64,000 nt of DNA from Methylovulum miyakonense HT12 (GCF_000384075.1 NZ_KB913025.1:3719721-3783720); one strand, 5' to 3'; positions 20,501-28,191 are shown, counted from the first letter of the stretch. Notes: generated from the letters alone by a model not told the origin. Made by a program: numbers and translations.

Positions 20501-20622
20501 GGGTCTTCCTGCTGGCCTAGCCGGTAATAAGCGAATAGGCCGCCGAGCACGACCAGTGCGATCATAAAACCGGTGAAGGAGCGATGTTTAAGCACCCATT
20601 CGCTGAGATTAAATGCTTTCAT
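17506..20622 (-). CDS. RND efflux permease (HAE1/AcrB-like)
   Basis: The protein has 1038 residues, the usual length. Helix 1 (about 16-35) is followed by QQEDPPFTFRIMVVKTLYPG and the porter domain. Helix 4 carries GLLVDDAMIAVEMM with the paired proton-relay aspartates D403 and D404. A second large periplasmic loop and a helix cluster near the C-terminus complete the fold. It exports hydrophobic or amphiphilic compounds through the neighbouring channel, driven by proton influx. Its start overlaps the fusion-protein stop by ATGA, so the two are translationally coupled. Substrate unknown. Confidence 0.95.
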   Translation of the reverse strand: MKAFNLSEWVLKHRSFTGFMIALVVLGGLFAYYRLGQQEDPPFTFRIMVVKTLYPGATAQEVEQQLTDRLEKKIQELPNLDYLRSYSKPGESVIFVTPREDTPPKEIPELWYQVRKKVDDIRMTLPPGSIGPFFNDEFGDTYSLIYAFSGEGFSYADLKQAADSVRQQLLRVKDVEKVDLIGVQDEKIFVEFSDKKLAELGLDTAAVAQALQAQNGMAPAGTVFSAQRNLPIRLTGAFDSEDSVANMAVRIENRTFKVGDFAKVTRGYVDPADFKMRFNGKQALGLGVTMNKKGNVIDLGKALEDVLASIETELPLGMDVEPVANQAHVVRNQMAEFGRTFFEALATVLVVSFLSLGWRTGSVVALTVPLVLAATLLVMLLCGIDLQRISLGALILALGLLVDDAMIAVEMMARKLEEGWDRMRAATYAYSATAFPMLTGTLITIAGFLPVGLAQSSAGEYTVAIFQVVGISLILSWIGAVVFTPYLGFLILKVHANGEQAAHDLFDTPFYNRLRCWVDACVVHRKKVIIATLALFGLGVVALAHVPEQFFPLSNRPEVIVDLWLPEGSAFEQTEAAAKRMEALLAKDEDVEHVASYIGSGTPRFFMLIVQQLANTNLAELVVMTKDNAARERVMQRVRQALSTDFPNVRGRVKRLNVGPPMDYPLLFRVLGENPNIVRGVAERVAEVVRNHPGTVDVNDDWHGRMPSFRLVLDQDKARTLGVSTASLSQALQAHYAGIPVGQLREQDKLIDIVWRASPELRTAADELPDVAIRTANGKSVSLSQFVKFETVFEDGVRWRRNRFPAISVRADVADGMMAPDVAAEIIPKLISIQDSLPVGYFIETGGSKEDAVTAQKSILIWIPLVLIVTLILLMMQLQNLSRTFMVFSTAPLGVIGAAFALLLFGAPFGFVALLGILALAGMIMRNSVILVDQIDQDEKSGLDTWSAIVESTVRRFRPIMLTAAAAILAMIPLSRNDFFGPQAIAIMGGLTVATALTVFFLPALYAAWFRVERGQPDAESAPVGLPLADAALTAPRV

Positions 20623-21806
20623 TGCTGCCCCTCTCCACCGCGATTGTTAGGCAATCCCGGTTCTTCCGGCAAGCGGACAGCCTGCCCCTCGAACAAACGC
20701 TGGACGCCGGCGCTGACCAGCAATTGGCCTGCGGAGACTCCCTCGACGGCAATGCGTTCGCCAGCCAGCGTTTCGCCCAGCCGGACCGGCACGGATTTGA
20801 CGGTGGCTGCCTGCTCGTCAACCAGCCAGACTAAGGGATGATCAGGCTGGTTTTGCGGGGTATAGACGGCGGAAAGCGGGATGCCTATGCGGGAAGCGGT
20901 GCTCGCCGCGATATGAACGGTCGCCGTCATGCCTAATTGCGCGGCGTCCATGCCTTCGAGCAAGGTGGCCTTGACGCGATAGGTACGGCTGGCCGGATCG
21001 GCGACCGAGGCAATTTCGCGGATGCGAGCCTTGAAACGCCGGTTATCGTCAGCCCATAAAGCCACACTAACGGCTTGTCGGCGCTTGATTTCTGGCAGGC
21101 GATGCTCGGGCACGTCGAAATGGATTTCCTTTTCGTCGAGCCGGGCCAGAGTTACCACAGCCTGTCCGGCCGCCAGCACCTGTCCGGCCTCGACATCTAG
21201 CGCGGTGACCACACCGTCACGGTCGGCATGCAACTCGGTATAGGTCAGCTGGTTAAGCGCTTGGCCCAATTGTGCTTCCAGAGCCGCCGTCCGCTCCCGC
21301 GCCGTGGTATAAGCGGTTTCGTGCCGCTCGAACTCCGGCGGACTGATGACTTGCTGAGCCAGCAGTTCGCGGTATCTCACCAGATCGTCCCGCAAGAAAT
21401 TGCTGTCGGACTGGGCGGAAGCCAGCTGAGCCTTAAGGCCCTGCACGGCGAAGCGGTAATCATTGCCATCCAATATCGCCAGCAGCTGACCTTTACGTAC
21501 TGGGTCGCCAATGTCTACTTTCCGCTCCAGCAGTTTACCGGCCACCCGAAAGGATAAGGGCGTCTCGATTCTTGCCCTGATTTCCCCGGCAAAGCTCATA
21601 ACACCGACCGTAGCGGTTTCCTCGATTCGAAAAACCTTTACCGGTCTGGATACTGCTTGTGTTTGTTTATCTTGATCGCTGCATCCGGCGCTTATCATCA
21701 GCGGCAGTAACAATCCGGCTAAAAGCCGGCCCCTAAGTTTGATGGTGGATCGAGAGTGAAGCCAGTCCCGACTTGACGGCATCATCGGAGTTTTGGGTTT
21801 CGGCAT
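20619..21806 (-). CDS. RND efflux periplasmic adaptor (membrane fusion protein)
   Basis: The protein has 395 residues from the ATG ending at 21806. AAGGAGGAAG just upstream is a near-perfect ribosome site, which decides this start over a longer frame. A lipoprotein-type signal (LLLPLMISAGCS) suggests inner-membrane anchoring. Barrel-sandwich halves read GEIRARIETPLSFRVAGKL and TYTELHADRDGVVTALDVEAG, flanking a coiled-coil hairpin at about 110-180. It links the permease to the outer-membrane channel and is the first gene of the three-gene operon. Immediately upstream lies the stump of a tetR gene that probably once controlled it. Confidence 0.93.
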   Translation of the reverse strand: MPKPKTPMMPSSRDWLHSRSTIKLRGRLLAGLLLPLMISAGCSDQDKQTQAVSRPVKVFRIEETATVGVMSFAGEIRARIETPLSFRVAGKLLERKVDIGDPVRKGQLLAILDGNDYRFAVQGLKAQLASAQSDSNFLRDDLVRYRELLAQQVISPPEFERHETAYTTARERTAALEAQLGQALNQLTYTELHADRDGVVTALDVEAGQVLAAGQAVVTLARLDEKEIHFDVPEHRLPEIKRRQAVSVALWADDNRRFKARIREIASVADPASRTYRVKATLLEGMDAAQLGMTATVHIAASTASRIGIPLSAVYTPQNQPDHPLVWLVDEQAATVKSVPVRLGETLAGERIAVEGVSAGQLLVSAGVQRLFEGQAVRLPEEPGLPNNRGGEGQQ

Positions 21807-21850
21807 GTTGCTTCCTCCTTCGGTAAAAGGTTCGGTAATATTCGAAATAA

Positions 21851-22006
21851 TCATTCGATGCTGTTTTCGATCAGTATCTTGGCGGCCAACGTGGCATCAA
21901 CGGCCGCGCCGGAATGGCGCTGCAATTGTTTGGAAACGATGGCGCCTTGGAACAAGGCATAGAGTTGCCCGGCCAGCCGTTCCGGAAACCTCGCTATCGT
22001 TATCTT
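21851..22006 (-). pseudogene. C-terminal stump of a TetR-family regulator
   Basis: Read leftward, 51 sense codons and a stop give a product containing ARFPERLAGQLYALFQGAI and then LAAKILIENSIE. The LYALFQGAIV-type helix and the ending are typical of the C-terminal dimerisation helices of TetR repressors. An in-frame stop lies just upstream and no DNA-binding domain exists. The SDR gene's stop begins 9 bases further on, so the N-terminal three quarters were lost when that gene came to lie here. The stump sits 45 bases before the adaptor start, in the usual tetR-adaptor-permease order. Confidence 0.75.
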
Positions 22007-22014
22007 TCAATTAT

Positions 22015-22830
22015 TCAGACCATCGGCAGCTGGTTAAACTTGCGCAAGCTCTTGTCTACCACGGCTTCCGGAAGGAAACGGCGCAGGAAACGTACTTGGC
22101 TTGCTTGTTTTCCAGCCGTATAGCGCCGTCTTGGTGCTACCGTAGTCGCCGCTTTTACCACCGTATGCGCGACCACTTCAGGAGCGTCGCCTGCATTCAC
22201 CCCATTCCGCATGAGCGCTGTCATGTCGGCACGCACCGAGTCATAGACAGCAAGCGGCTGATCGGGATTTGTCATGCGTTCCTCGAACGAGGTTCGGGTA
22301 AACCCCGGCTCTACCAGCACAACCCGGATTCCTAAGGTACGCAGTTCATGGTCAAGCGATTCGGAATAGCCTTCAACCGCATGCTTGGTCGCGGCATAGA
22401 GTGCGTTGTAAGGCGATGGGATCAAGCCAAGGACTGAGCTGACATTGACGATTCTGCCTTTCCCTTGGTTGCGCATGGTCGGCAACACGGCATTGGTCAC
22501 ACGAGTAATGCCAAAGACGTTGACGTCAAACAAGGCCTGGGCCTGCGCGGTGGACGATTCTTCCGCCCCGCCAAGCAAACCAATACCGGCATTATTGACC
22601 AGCAGGTCGATACGTCCAGCCTGTTTCAATACCTCGGCGACCGTGTTCTTTACCGATGCTTCGTCGGTCACGTCGCAGGTCAGCATCGTGATGCCGTCGG
22701 CGCTTGCAAGCACCTTGCGGCTGGTTCCGAATACGCGGTACCCCGCTCGTTGAAGGGCCTTGGCCGTTACCAGCCCAATGCCCGAGGATGCGCCAGTGAT
22801 CAGGGCTACAGCACTGTCTTTATTGTTCAT
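22015..22830 (-). CDS. Short-chain dehydrogenase/reductase (SDR)
   Basis: The protein has 271 residues. The Rossmann dinucleotide site is TGASSGIG near the N-terminus, the structural NNAG motif is present, and the catalytic pair is in YAATK with an upstream serine (NVSSVLG). These define a classical SDR using NAD(P)(H). The C-terminus (RRRYTAGKQASQVRFLRRFLP) resembles family members annotated as retinol or ketoacyl reductase-like; the substrate is not inferable. It is divergent from an HxlR regulator, with a palindromic operator between them, so it is probably that regulator's target. Confidence 0.9.
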   Translation of the reverse strand: MNNKDSAVALITGASSGIGLVTAKALQRAGYRVFGTSRKVLASADGITMLTCDVTDEASVKNTVAEVLKQAGRIDLLVNNAGIGLLGGAEESSTAQAQALFDVNVFGITRVTNAVLPTMRNQGKGRIVNVSSVLGLIPSPYNALYAATKHAVEGYSESLDHELRTLGIRVVLVEPGFTRTSFEERMTNPDQPLAVYDSVRADMTALMRNGVNAGDAPEVVAHTVVKAATTVAPRRRYTAGKQASQVRFLRRFLPEAVVDKSLRKFNQLPMV

Positions 22831-22872
22831 ATCAAATCTCCTTATTGGGGTGGATTGTCTATCGGTTAAGTG

Positions 22873-22893
22873 TTACTATCATTTCGATAGTAA
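22873..22893. promoter_or_regulatory. Inverted-repeat operator between the SDR and hxlR genes
   Basis: TTACTATC and GATAGTAA flank 5 bases (ATTTC); the half site recurs partly as GTTACTACC about 13 bases to the right. It lies in the 103-bp divergent promoter region, 43 bp from the SDR start and 41 bp from the regulator start. HxlR-type regulators usually bind such palindromes beside their own gene. Confidence 0.65.
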
Positions 22894-22933
22894 TGTTACT
22901 ACCATTTTGAAACTAAGTCACTACTAAAACAGT

Positions 22934-23377
22934 ATGAACGATAAAAATATTTACGCCGACCCTTGTCCGATCGCTCGCTGCCTTGCATTCCTCGGCGACA
23001 CCTGGAGCCTGTTGATTCTGCGGGACGCCCATATTGGCCTAACCCGCTTCGACCAGTTTCGAAAAAGTCTTGGCATCGCGCCGACGATGCTGACCCGGCG
23101 ATTGGCAACGCTGACGGAGGAAGGGCTATTGGAAAAACGGCTGTATTCGGAGCGTCCTCCGCGCGAGGAATATGTGTTGACTGCCGCCGGCCGCGATTTT
23201 CTGCCGGTGCTGGTTATGATTGGCGCCTGGGGGCATCAGTATCGCGGCGGCGGCCCGTTGGTACGTATCCAGGATGTTGAAACGGGAGAGGACATTAAAC
23301 CGGTAGCCATCGACGCAGTCACAGGGGCAAAGATCGGGACTCGCCCGCTACGCTTTGTCCTACCGAATGGTGTCTGA
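22934..23377 (+). CDS. HxlR-family transcriptional regulator
   Basis: The protein has 147 residues. The winged helix-turn-helix spans about 10-105 with CPIARCLAFLGDTWSLLILRD, then FDQFRKSLGIAPTMLTRRLATL and the wing EEYVLTAAGRDFLPVL. It has the N-terminal cysteine (C11 or C15 region) seen in redox- or aldehyde-sensing HxlR members such as HypR, though sensing is not shown. Divergent from the SDR gene, it probably controls that gene in response to an electrophile or substrate. Confidence 0.9.
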   Translation: MNDKNIYADPCPIARCLAFLGDTWSLLILRDAHIGLTRFDQFRKSLGIAPTMLTRRLATLTEEGLLEKRLYSERPPREEYVLTAAGRDFLPVLVMIGAWGHQYRGGGPLVRIQDVETGEDIKPVAIDAVTGAKIGTRPLRFVLPNGV

Positions 23378-23427
23378 TGATGCGTTCGTCATGGGGTCGA
23401 TGATGATTTTCAGATGCCGCGCCTAGT

Positions 23428-23511
23428 TTACGGGGCAAGCGCGGTGATTGCCAAGATGACCGCTATCACGGCAATGCGGTTACGTAACAGCCAATGTAGA
23501 TACGATTTCAT
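23428..23511 (-). CDS. 27-residue hydrophobic small protein, or truncated transporter N-terminus
   Basis: ATG at 23511 is preceded by GGAGG 4 bases upstream, one of the strongest ribosome sites in the region. The product starts MKSYLHWLLRNRIAV and ends TALAP, with one membrane helix (about 12-24) after a basic N-terminus. The sequence looks like the first helix of an RND/MMPL-type exporter, so it may be the surviving start of a larger gene; it may also be a genuine small membrane protein. It is divergent from the HxlR/SCP2 regulator, with an inverted repeat between them. Confidence 0.5.
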   Translation of the reverse strand: MKSYLHWLLRNRIAVIAVILAITALAP

Positions 23512-23535
23512 GATGCCTCCTATTGATTAAGTTTT

Positions 23536-23575
23536 ATATAGTTTTAACTTAAAAAATATATATCGTCAACTATAT
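23536..23575. promoter_or_regulatory. A+T-rich inverted repeat between the small membrane ORF and the second hxlR gene
   Basis: ATATAGTT (23536-23543) and AACTATAT (23568-23575) are exact reverse complements 24 bases apart. They sit in the divergent promoter region, 25 bp upstream of the small ORF and 40 bp upstream of the regulator. Probable HxlR operator half-sites. Confidence 0.5.
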
Positions 23576-23615
23576 TATTTTGACTTTTATTTGCCGGTGG
23601 CGGAAAATTTCAGCC

Positions 23616-24269
23616 ATGAACAAAACACCCCGCAGTTACAACCAGTTCTGTGCCCTGGCCAAAGCACTGGATATCGTCGGCGAACGCTGGACATTACTGA
23701 TCGTCCGCGAATTGTTGTCCGGCGCCAAGCGTTTCAAGGACTTGCAGAATGCCCTGCCCGGCATCGGCCCTAACCTGTTGTCGGCGCGCTTAAAAGATAT
23801 GGAAAGCCAAGCGCTCGTGGCACGGGCAAAACTGCCGCCACCGGCGGCATCGGCCGTCTATGGGCTCACCGAGCGTGGCCGGGGGTTGGGCAAGGTGGTC
23901 GGCGAACTGGTGAAATGGGGCTTCTCGTTGCTAGGCACACCGAAACCGGGCGAGTTCTTCCAGCCGCGTTGGGCGATGCAGGCGCTGCTGGTCACTTTCG
24001 ACCCTAAAGCGGCGCAGGGGATTTCGGAGACCTATGAATTCCGTATCGACGACGAAATATTCCATATCACCGTCGGCGACGGCAAGGCCATAGGGGAACT
24101 TGGCCCGGCGTCCCATCCGGACTTGGTCTTGGTGGCGACCAGCATCGAATTCCTGACGCTGGGCTTTGGCGAAAACCAGAACGGTTACGCGGCTGAAAAA
24201 GGCTTGATCAAACAAGGAACCCCGGAGATGCTGGCCCGCTTCGGGCGGATTTTCAGGCATTTGCGGTGA
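23616..24269 (+). CDS. HxlR-family regulator with C-terminal SCP2-like domain
   Basis: The protein has 217 residues from ATG 23616. The N-terminal winged helix (about 1-105) reads YNQFCALAKALDIVGERWTL, then FKDLQNALPGIGPNLLSARL and the wing VYGLTERGRGL. Residues about 125-217 (including DDEIFHITVGDGKAI and a predicted hydrophobic tunnel) resemble a sterol-carrier-type SCP2 domain fused to some HxlR regulators, suggesting a lipophilic ligand. A TTG 36 bases upstream is less likely as start. It is divergent from the small membrane ORF. Confidence 0.85.
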   Translation: MNKTPRSYNQFCALAKALDIVGERWTLLIVRELLSGAKRFKDLQNALPGIGPNLLSARLKDMESQALVARAKLPPPAASAVYGLTERGRGLGKVVGELVKWGFSLLGTPKPGEFFQPRWAMQALLVTFDPKAAQGISETYEFRIDDEIFHITVGDGKAIGELGPASHPDLVLVATSIEFLTLGFGENQNGYAAEKGLIKQGTPEMLARFGRIFRHLR

Positions 24270-24390
24270 CCCGTTTCAGTTATTCGTAAATAGCCGCCAG
24301 TCCATATTTTCACTAATCCAGACCGGGCGATACCGGTCCGAGCCAATAAACCTTCGTAAACCACCTAACTGATTGATCCAGGAGATGGCC

Positions 24391-24822
24391 ATGACCACTT
24401 CGTCCCAAACCGCCAGCACCATCATCCCCGTGTTACGTTACCGCAACGCCCCGGCCGCCATAGCCTGGCTGTGCCGTGTGTTTGGCTTCGAGCAGCACCA
24501 GGCCTTTGAAAATCCCGACGGCACGATTGCCCATGCCGAATTAAAGCTCGGCGGCGGCATGCTGATGCTGGCATCCACGGGGAAGCCGACAGAATTTTCC
24601 AAGCACATCAAGCAACCGGACGAGATCGGCGGCTTTGAAACGCAAAGTTCCTATCTGGTGGTGGCCGATGCCGATGTGGTGTACGTCCGTGCCGTCGCCG
24701 CCGGAGCTAAAATCGAGCTCGACATCAAAGACGAAGATTATGGCGGGCGCGGTTTTACGTGCCGCGATTTGGAGGGCCGCTTGTGGAGCGTCGGCAGCTA
24801 CGACCCGTGGGTGGGCGCATAA
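24391..24822 (+). CDS. VOC-superfamily (glyoxalase/bleomycin-resistance) protein
   Basis: The protein has 143 residues from ATG 24391, with GGAG 8-11 bases upstream; an in-frame TTG precedes that ribosome site and is rejected. Two beta-alpha-beta-beta-beta modules are visible: VLRYRNAPAAIAWLCRVFGF, then YLVVADADVVYVRAVAAGAK ending YGGRGFTCRDLEGRLWSVGSY. It belongs to the VOC metalloenzyme or binding-protein fold. The reaction is unknown. The same class recurs four times at 47-51 kb. Confidence 0.85.
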   Translation: MTTSSQTASTIIPVLRYRNAPAAIAWLCRVFGFEQHQAFENPDGTIAHAELKLGGGMLMLASTGKPTEFSKHIKQPDEIGGFETQSSYLVVADADVVYVRAVAAGAKIELDIKDEDYGGRGFTCRDLEGRLWSVGSYDPWVGA

Positions 24823-24926
24823 CGGGGAACAGGCGTGTATCCTGTCAACCGATTCATCCTGGCCGCGCCGGATTGCCTGCTCCAGACGGCCATCGTCCCG
24901 AAAGGGATAATTCGGAAGGTGAAAAA

Positions 24927-25463
24927 ATGAAGACTTACATTGCTCTGTTTAGGGGTATCAACGTTGGTGGGAATAATAGCCTGCCGATGAAGGGGCTGGT
25001 AGCTATCCTGGAAAATATCGGCCTAATCAATGTCAAGGCTTATATCCAAAGCGGTAATGTGGTTTTTCAAGGCAAGGCAGAAAATACGCTACAGCTTGCA
25101 AATAAAATCAGCGCTGAAATCAACACAAGCCGTGGTTTCAGCCCGCAAGTGTTGTTGCTGGAGCCACAGGAACTGGAACAGGCGCTTAAGTCAAACCCCT
25201 TCCCTGAAGCGGAAGCCGAACCCAATACCTTGCACCTGTTTTTTTTGAGCGCCGCACCGGAAACCCCTGGCCTGGAAACGCTTGCAAACATCAAGCAGGA
25301 AACCGAACGCTTCCGCCTGATCGGCAAGGTTTTTTATCTGCATGCCCCAAAGGGGATAGGCCGGTCCAAGCTCGCCGCCCAGGCGGAAAAGCTGCTGGGT
25401 GTTTCGGCGACCAGCCGCAATTGGCGGACTGTGTGCACACTCATGGCGATGGCAACGGCATGA
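24927..25463 (+). CDS. DUF1697 family protein
   Basis: The protein has 178 residues; the ATG follows GGAAGGTG. MKTYIALFRGINVGGNN at the N-terminus, then AYIQSGNVVFQG and YLHAPKGIGRSKL with the closing SRNWRTVCTL are hallmarks of DUF1697. The function of this cytoplasmic family is unknown. It lies between a VOC gene and the lipoprotein hydrolase, in the same direction. Confidence 0.9.
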   Translation: MKTYIALFRGINVGGNNSLPMKGLVAILENIGLINVKAYIQSGNVVFQGKAENTLQLANKISAEINTSRGFSPQVLLLEPQELEQALKSNPFPEAEAEPNTLHLFFLSAAPETPGLETLANIKQETERFRLIGKVFYLHAPKGIGRSKLAAQAEKLLGVSATSRNWRTVCTLMAMATA

Positions 25464-25521
25464 CGCCAGAAATATTTCTAGCCACAACCAACTGTATCCA
25501 GAAATTATGAAGGGGCATGGC

Positions 25522-26649
25522 ATGGACAATTTCCATAAAACACTGAAACAAATATCCGCCCGCTGCGTTTCCCTTAACCGCGCCGCCGCTTTGGCGTTGC
25601 TGCTGTTGGCCACTGGCTGCGGCATCCATACCGCCCCGTTCACGGATGCGGAAGGCCGCATGATTCCCGGCAGCATCGCAACTATGGAAACTCTGGCCAT
25701 CGGCGGCGTGCCGCAAAGCGTCTGGTTCCGTGGCGTGTCGCAGGCCAACCCTATCCTGATCCTGCTGCATGGCGGCCCCGGCATCAGCGAATCGGCGCTG
25801 TTCCGGCATTTCAATCCGGCTCTGGAACAGCACTTCCTGGTCGTGTATTGGGAGCAACGCGGCGCCGGGCGTTCTTACCACGCCGATATTCCGCCGGAAT
25901 CCATGACTATCAGCCGCTTCGTCAGCGATTTGGACGAGTTGGTGGCGCAGGTCACCCATCGTTTTGGCCAAGATAAGGTGGTGTTGCTCGGCCATTCTTG
26001 GGGGAGCGCGCTGGGGGTCATTTATACCGCCCGGCATCCACAAAAGGTCGCGGCCTACGTCGGGGTGGCGCAAATTGCCGACATGCCGCACGGCGACCAG
26101 CTGTCCTACGGGTTCGCGCTTGCCGAAGCCAAGCGGCGCGGCAATACCAAAGCCGTCTCGGAACTGGAAGAAATCGGCCCGCCGCCGTACTCGCCAATCG
26201 ACGAGCGGCTGGCGGTCGGCAACTGGGTCGAGCGTTTCGGCGGCGTGTTCCATGCTAGCTTGTCGACCGGTAAACTGATTTGGGCCGCGCTAGGCACCGA
26301 TGAGGCGAACCTCATTGACCTCGTCAAGTTCGGGCAAGGCAACCGTTTTTCCTTGGAATTGCTGGATCCTGAGATTTCCCGGCTCGACCTGACCCAGCAG
26401 TACCGGTCTTTCGACGTGCCGATATTTTTCCTGCTCGGCCGCTACGACCGCCATATCCCCGCCGAACTGGCCGCACATTATTTCGACACGCTAACGGCGC
26501 CCTGCAAACAATTGGTGTGGTTCGAGCAGTCCGCGCATAACCCGCCGTTCGAGGAGCCGGACAAATTCAACCATGTCCTGACCGGACAAGTCTTGCCGCT
26601 GGTCCAGGGACGTGCCAGTTGCCCGAAGCCCATGCTTAAGGGGCCGTGA
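25522..26649 (+). CDS. Lipoprotein alpha/beta hydrolase (proline iminopeptidase-like)
   Basis: The protein has 375 residues from ATG 25522, with AAGGGG 6 bases upstream. The N-terminal signal has a lipobox LATGC (cysteine 33), placing it at an envelope membrane. The fold shows the oxyanion motif HGGPG (83-87) and the nucleophile elbow GHSWG (serine 159). The acid is likely in GRYDRHIP and the histidine in QSAHNPPFE near the C-terminus, as in proline iminopeptidases (S33). Its stop overlaps the start of the sigma-factor gene by one base, so the two are translationally linked. Substrate unknown. Confidence 0.88.
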   Translation: MDNFHKTLKQISARCVSLNRAAALALLLLATGCGIHTAPFTDAEGRMIPGSIATMETLAIGGVPQSVWFRGVSQANPILILLHGGPGISESALFRHFNPALEQHFLVVYWEQRGAGRSYHADIPPESMTISRFVSDLDELVAQVTHRFGQDKVVLLGHSWGSALGVIYTARHPQKVAAYVGVAQIADMPHGDQLSYGFALAEAKRRGNTKAVSELEEIGPPPYSPIDERLAVGNWVERFGGVFHASLSTGKLIWAALGTDEANLIDLVKFGQGNRFSLELLDPEISRLDLTQQYRSFDVPIFFLLGRYDRHIPAELAAHYFDTLTAPCKQLVWFEQSAHNPPFEEPDKFNHVLTGQVLPLVQGRASCPKPMLKGP

Positions 26650-27968
26650 TGATTCAGGAAACGCATGACACCCTCCTCGCCTTAGACAGCCATCACGCCG
26701 CCCCGGCAAATGCAGCCTCATCGCCCATCAACGCAGACGCCGTGCGCGAGGCGTTGGACGCCCTTTACCGTTTGGAATCGCGGCATATTTTCGCCACGCT
26801 GGTGCGCTTGCTGGGTGATTTCGATGTCGCCGAAGAAGCCTTGCACGATGCTTTCCGCGCGGCACTGGAGCAATGGCCTAGTGCCGGCCTGCCCGCCAAC
26901 CCACGCGCCTGGCTGGTTTCGGCCGGGCGTTTTAAAGCCATCGACGGCATGCGCCGCCGTGCCCGCTTCGATGTGCTGGAAGATGCCGACGCGCTGGCCG
27001 ACCCCGTCAGTGAGCTTACCGAACCTTGGGACGATGAGGGTGTCGAGGACGACCGCCTGCGCTTGATTTTCACCTGCTGCCATCCGGCACTGTCGCCGGA
27101 CGCGCAAGTGGCCTTGACCTTACGCGAGGTTTGCGGCCTGGCGACCGAAGAGATCGCCAGCGCCTTCCTGACGCCCGCGCCGACGCTGGCCCAACGTATC
27201 GTCCGCGCCAAGGCCAAAATCCGCGATGCCAGCATCCCTTATCAAGTGCCCACCCACGCCGACTTGCCGGACCGGCTGGAATCGGTGTTGCGGGTAGTTT
27301 ACCTGGTGTTCAACGAAGGTTACTCGGCATCATCCGGTGCGTCGTTGACCCGGCGTGACCTGTCGGAAGAGGCGATCCGTTTGGGGCGGCTGCTGGTCGA
27401 GTTGCTGCCCGAACCCGAAGCGCAAGGCTTGCTGGCGTTGATGCTGCTGCACGAATCGCGCCGCGCCGCGCGGTGCTCGCCAACGGGCGAGCTGGTCTTG
27501 CTCGACGCCCAAGACCGCTCGCTCTGGAACCGCGAGCAGATTGCGGAAGGGTCGGCGTTGGTGGAACAATCGTTAAAATCACGCCGGCCCGGCCCCTACG
27601 CCTTGCAGGCGGCCATCGCCGCCGTGCATGCCAGCGCCAGCGCTGCCACCGCCACGGATTGGGCGCAAATCGCCGCCCTTTACGGGCTGTTGCTGCAAAT
27701 CGAGCCATCGCCAGTCATCGAGCTGAACCGCGCCGTGGCGGTGGCGATGCGCGACGGCCCGGCCGCCGGGCTAGCCCTCGTCGATGCGATACTCGGGCGC
27801 GGCGACCTTGCCGGTTACCACTTGGCGCATTCGGTGCGGGCGGACTTGTGCCGGCGGCTAGGAAAATCGGAGGAAGCCATCATGGCTTATCAACAAGCCC
27901 TTAGCCTAGTGCGGCAAGAACCCGAACGGCGTTTTCTTGAGCAAAGGCTGCGTGAACTGACGGCCTAA
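26649..27968 (+). CDS. ECF sigma factor with long C-terminal extension (ECF42-like)
   Basis: The protein has 439 residues, far longer than ordinary ECF factors. Region 2 is at about 30-105 (ESRHIFATLVRLLGDFDVAE, then RAWLVSAGRFKAIDGMRRRA). Region 4 is at about 130-195 (ALTLREVCGLATEEIASAFL). Residues 200-439 form an alpha-helical extension with TPR-like helices, characteristic of the ECF41/ECF42 type with DUF6596; ECF42 factors use this extension instead of an anti-sigma factor. Family members usually sit beside genes for DGPF (YCII) proteins. Here such genes lie 20 kb away, at 46.4-49.7 kb. A GTG three bases upstream is an alternative start. Confidence 0.9.
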   Translation: MIQETHDTLLALDSHHAAPANAASSPINADAVREALDALYRLESRHIFATLVRLLGDFDVAEEALHDAFRAALEQWPSAGLPANPRAWLVSAGRFKAIDGMRRRARFDVLEDADALADPVSELTEPWDDEGVEDDRLRLIFTCCHPALSPDAQVALTLREVCGLATEEIASAFLTPAPTLAQRIVRAKAKIRDASIPYQVPTHADLPDRLESVLRVVYLVFNEGYSASSGASLTRRDLSEEAIRLGRLLVELLPEPEAQGLLALMLLHESRRAARCSPTGELVLLDAQDRSLWNREQIAEGSALVEQSLKSRRPGPYALQAAIAAVHASASAATATDWAQIAALYGLLLQIEPSPVIELNRAVAVAMRDGPAAGLALVDAILGRGDLAGYHLAHSVRADLCRRLGKSEEAIMAYQQALSLVRQEPERRFLEQRLRELTA

Positions 27969-28035
27969 GGGCACTGCCCACAATTAAGAAATAAAATTTA
28001 TAAATCAATAGGCTATGCAGCCTGAAAAGCTACAT

Positions 28036-28092
28036 CAGAGACTTAAACCGTTCGTGCTGAGCGTGTCGAAGCATGAATGGTTTAAGTCTCTG
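28036..28092. repeat. Intergenic palindrome with 14-bp arms
   Basis: CAGAGACTTAAACC and its exact reverse complement enclose a core reading GTTCGTGCTGAGCGTGTCGA. The core is a widespread intergenic repeat sequence. It lies downstream of the sigma-factor gene and upstream of the convergent ABC permease end. Confidence 0.7.
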
Positions 28093-28136
28093 GGCACGGA
28101 TTTTTCCGTGGATGGGCGGATTTACGTTGGGAGCAT

Positions 28137-28191
28137 GTAGCCTTTCCCCGTTCGTCCTGAGCTTGTCGAAGGATGAATGGAGAAAGGCTAC
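28137..28191. repeat. Second intergenic palindrome with the same core
   Basis: GTAGCCTTTC and GAAAGGCTAC flank the core GTTCGTCCTGAGCTTGTCGA, nearly the same as the core at 28036-28092 but with different arms. The shared core with unrelated, individually matched arms suggests insertion of a mobile core into local hairpins, or compensated divergence. Confidence 0.7.
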
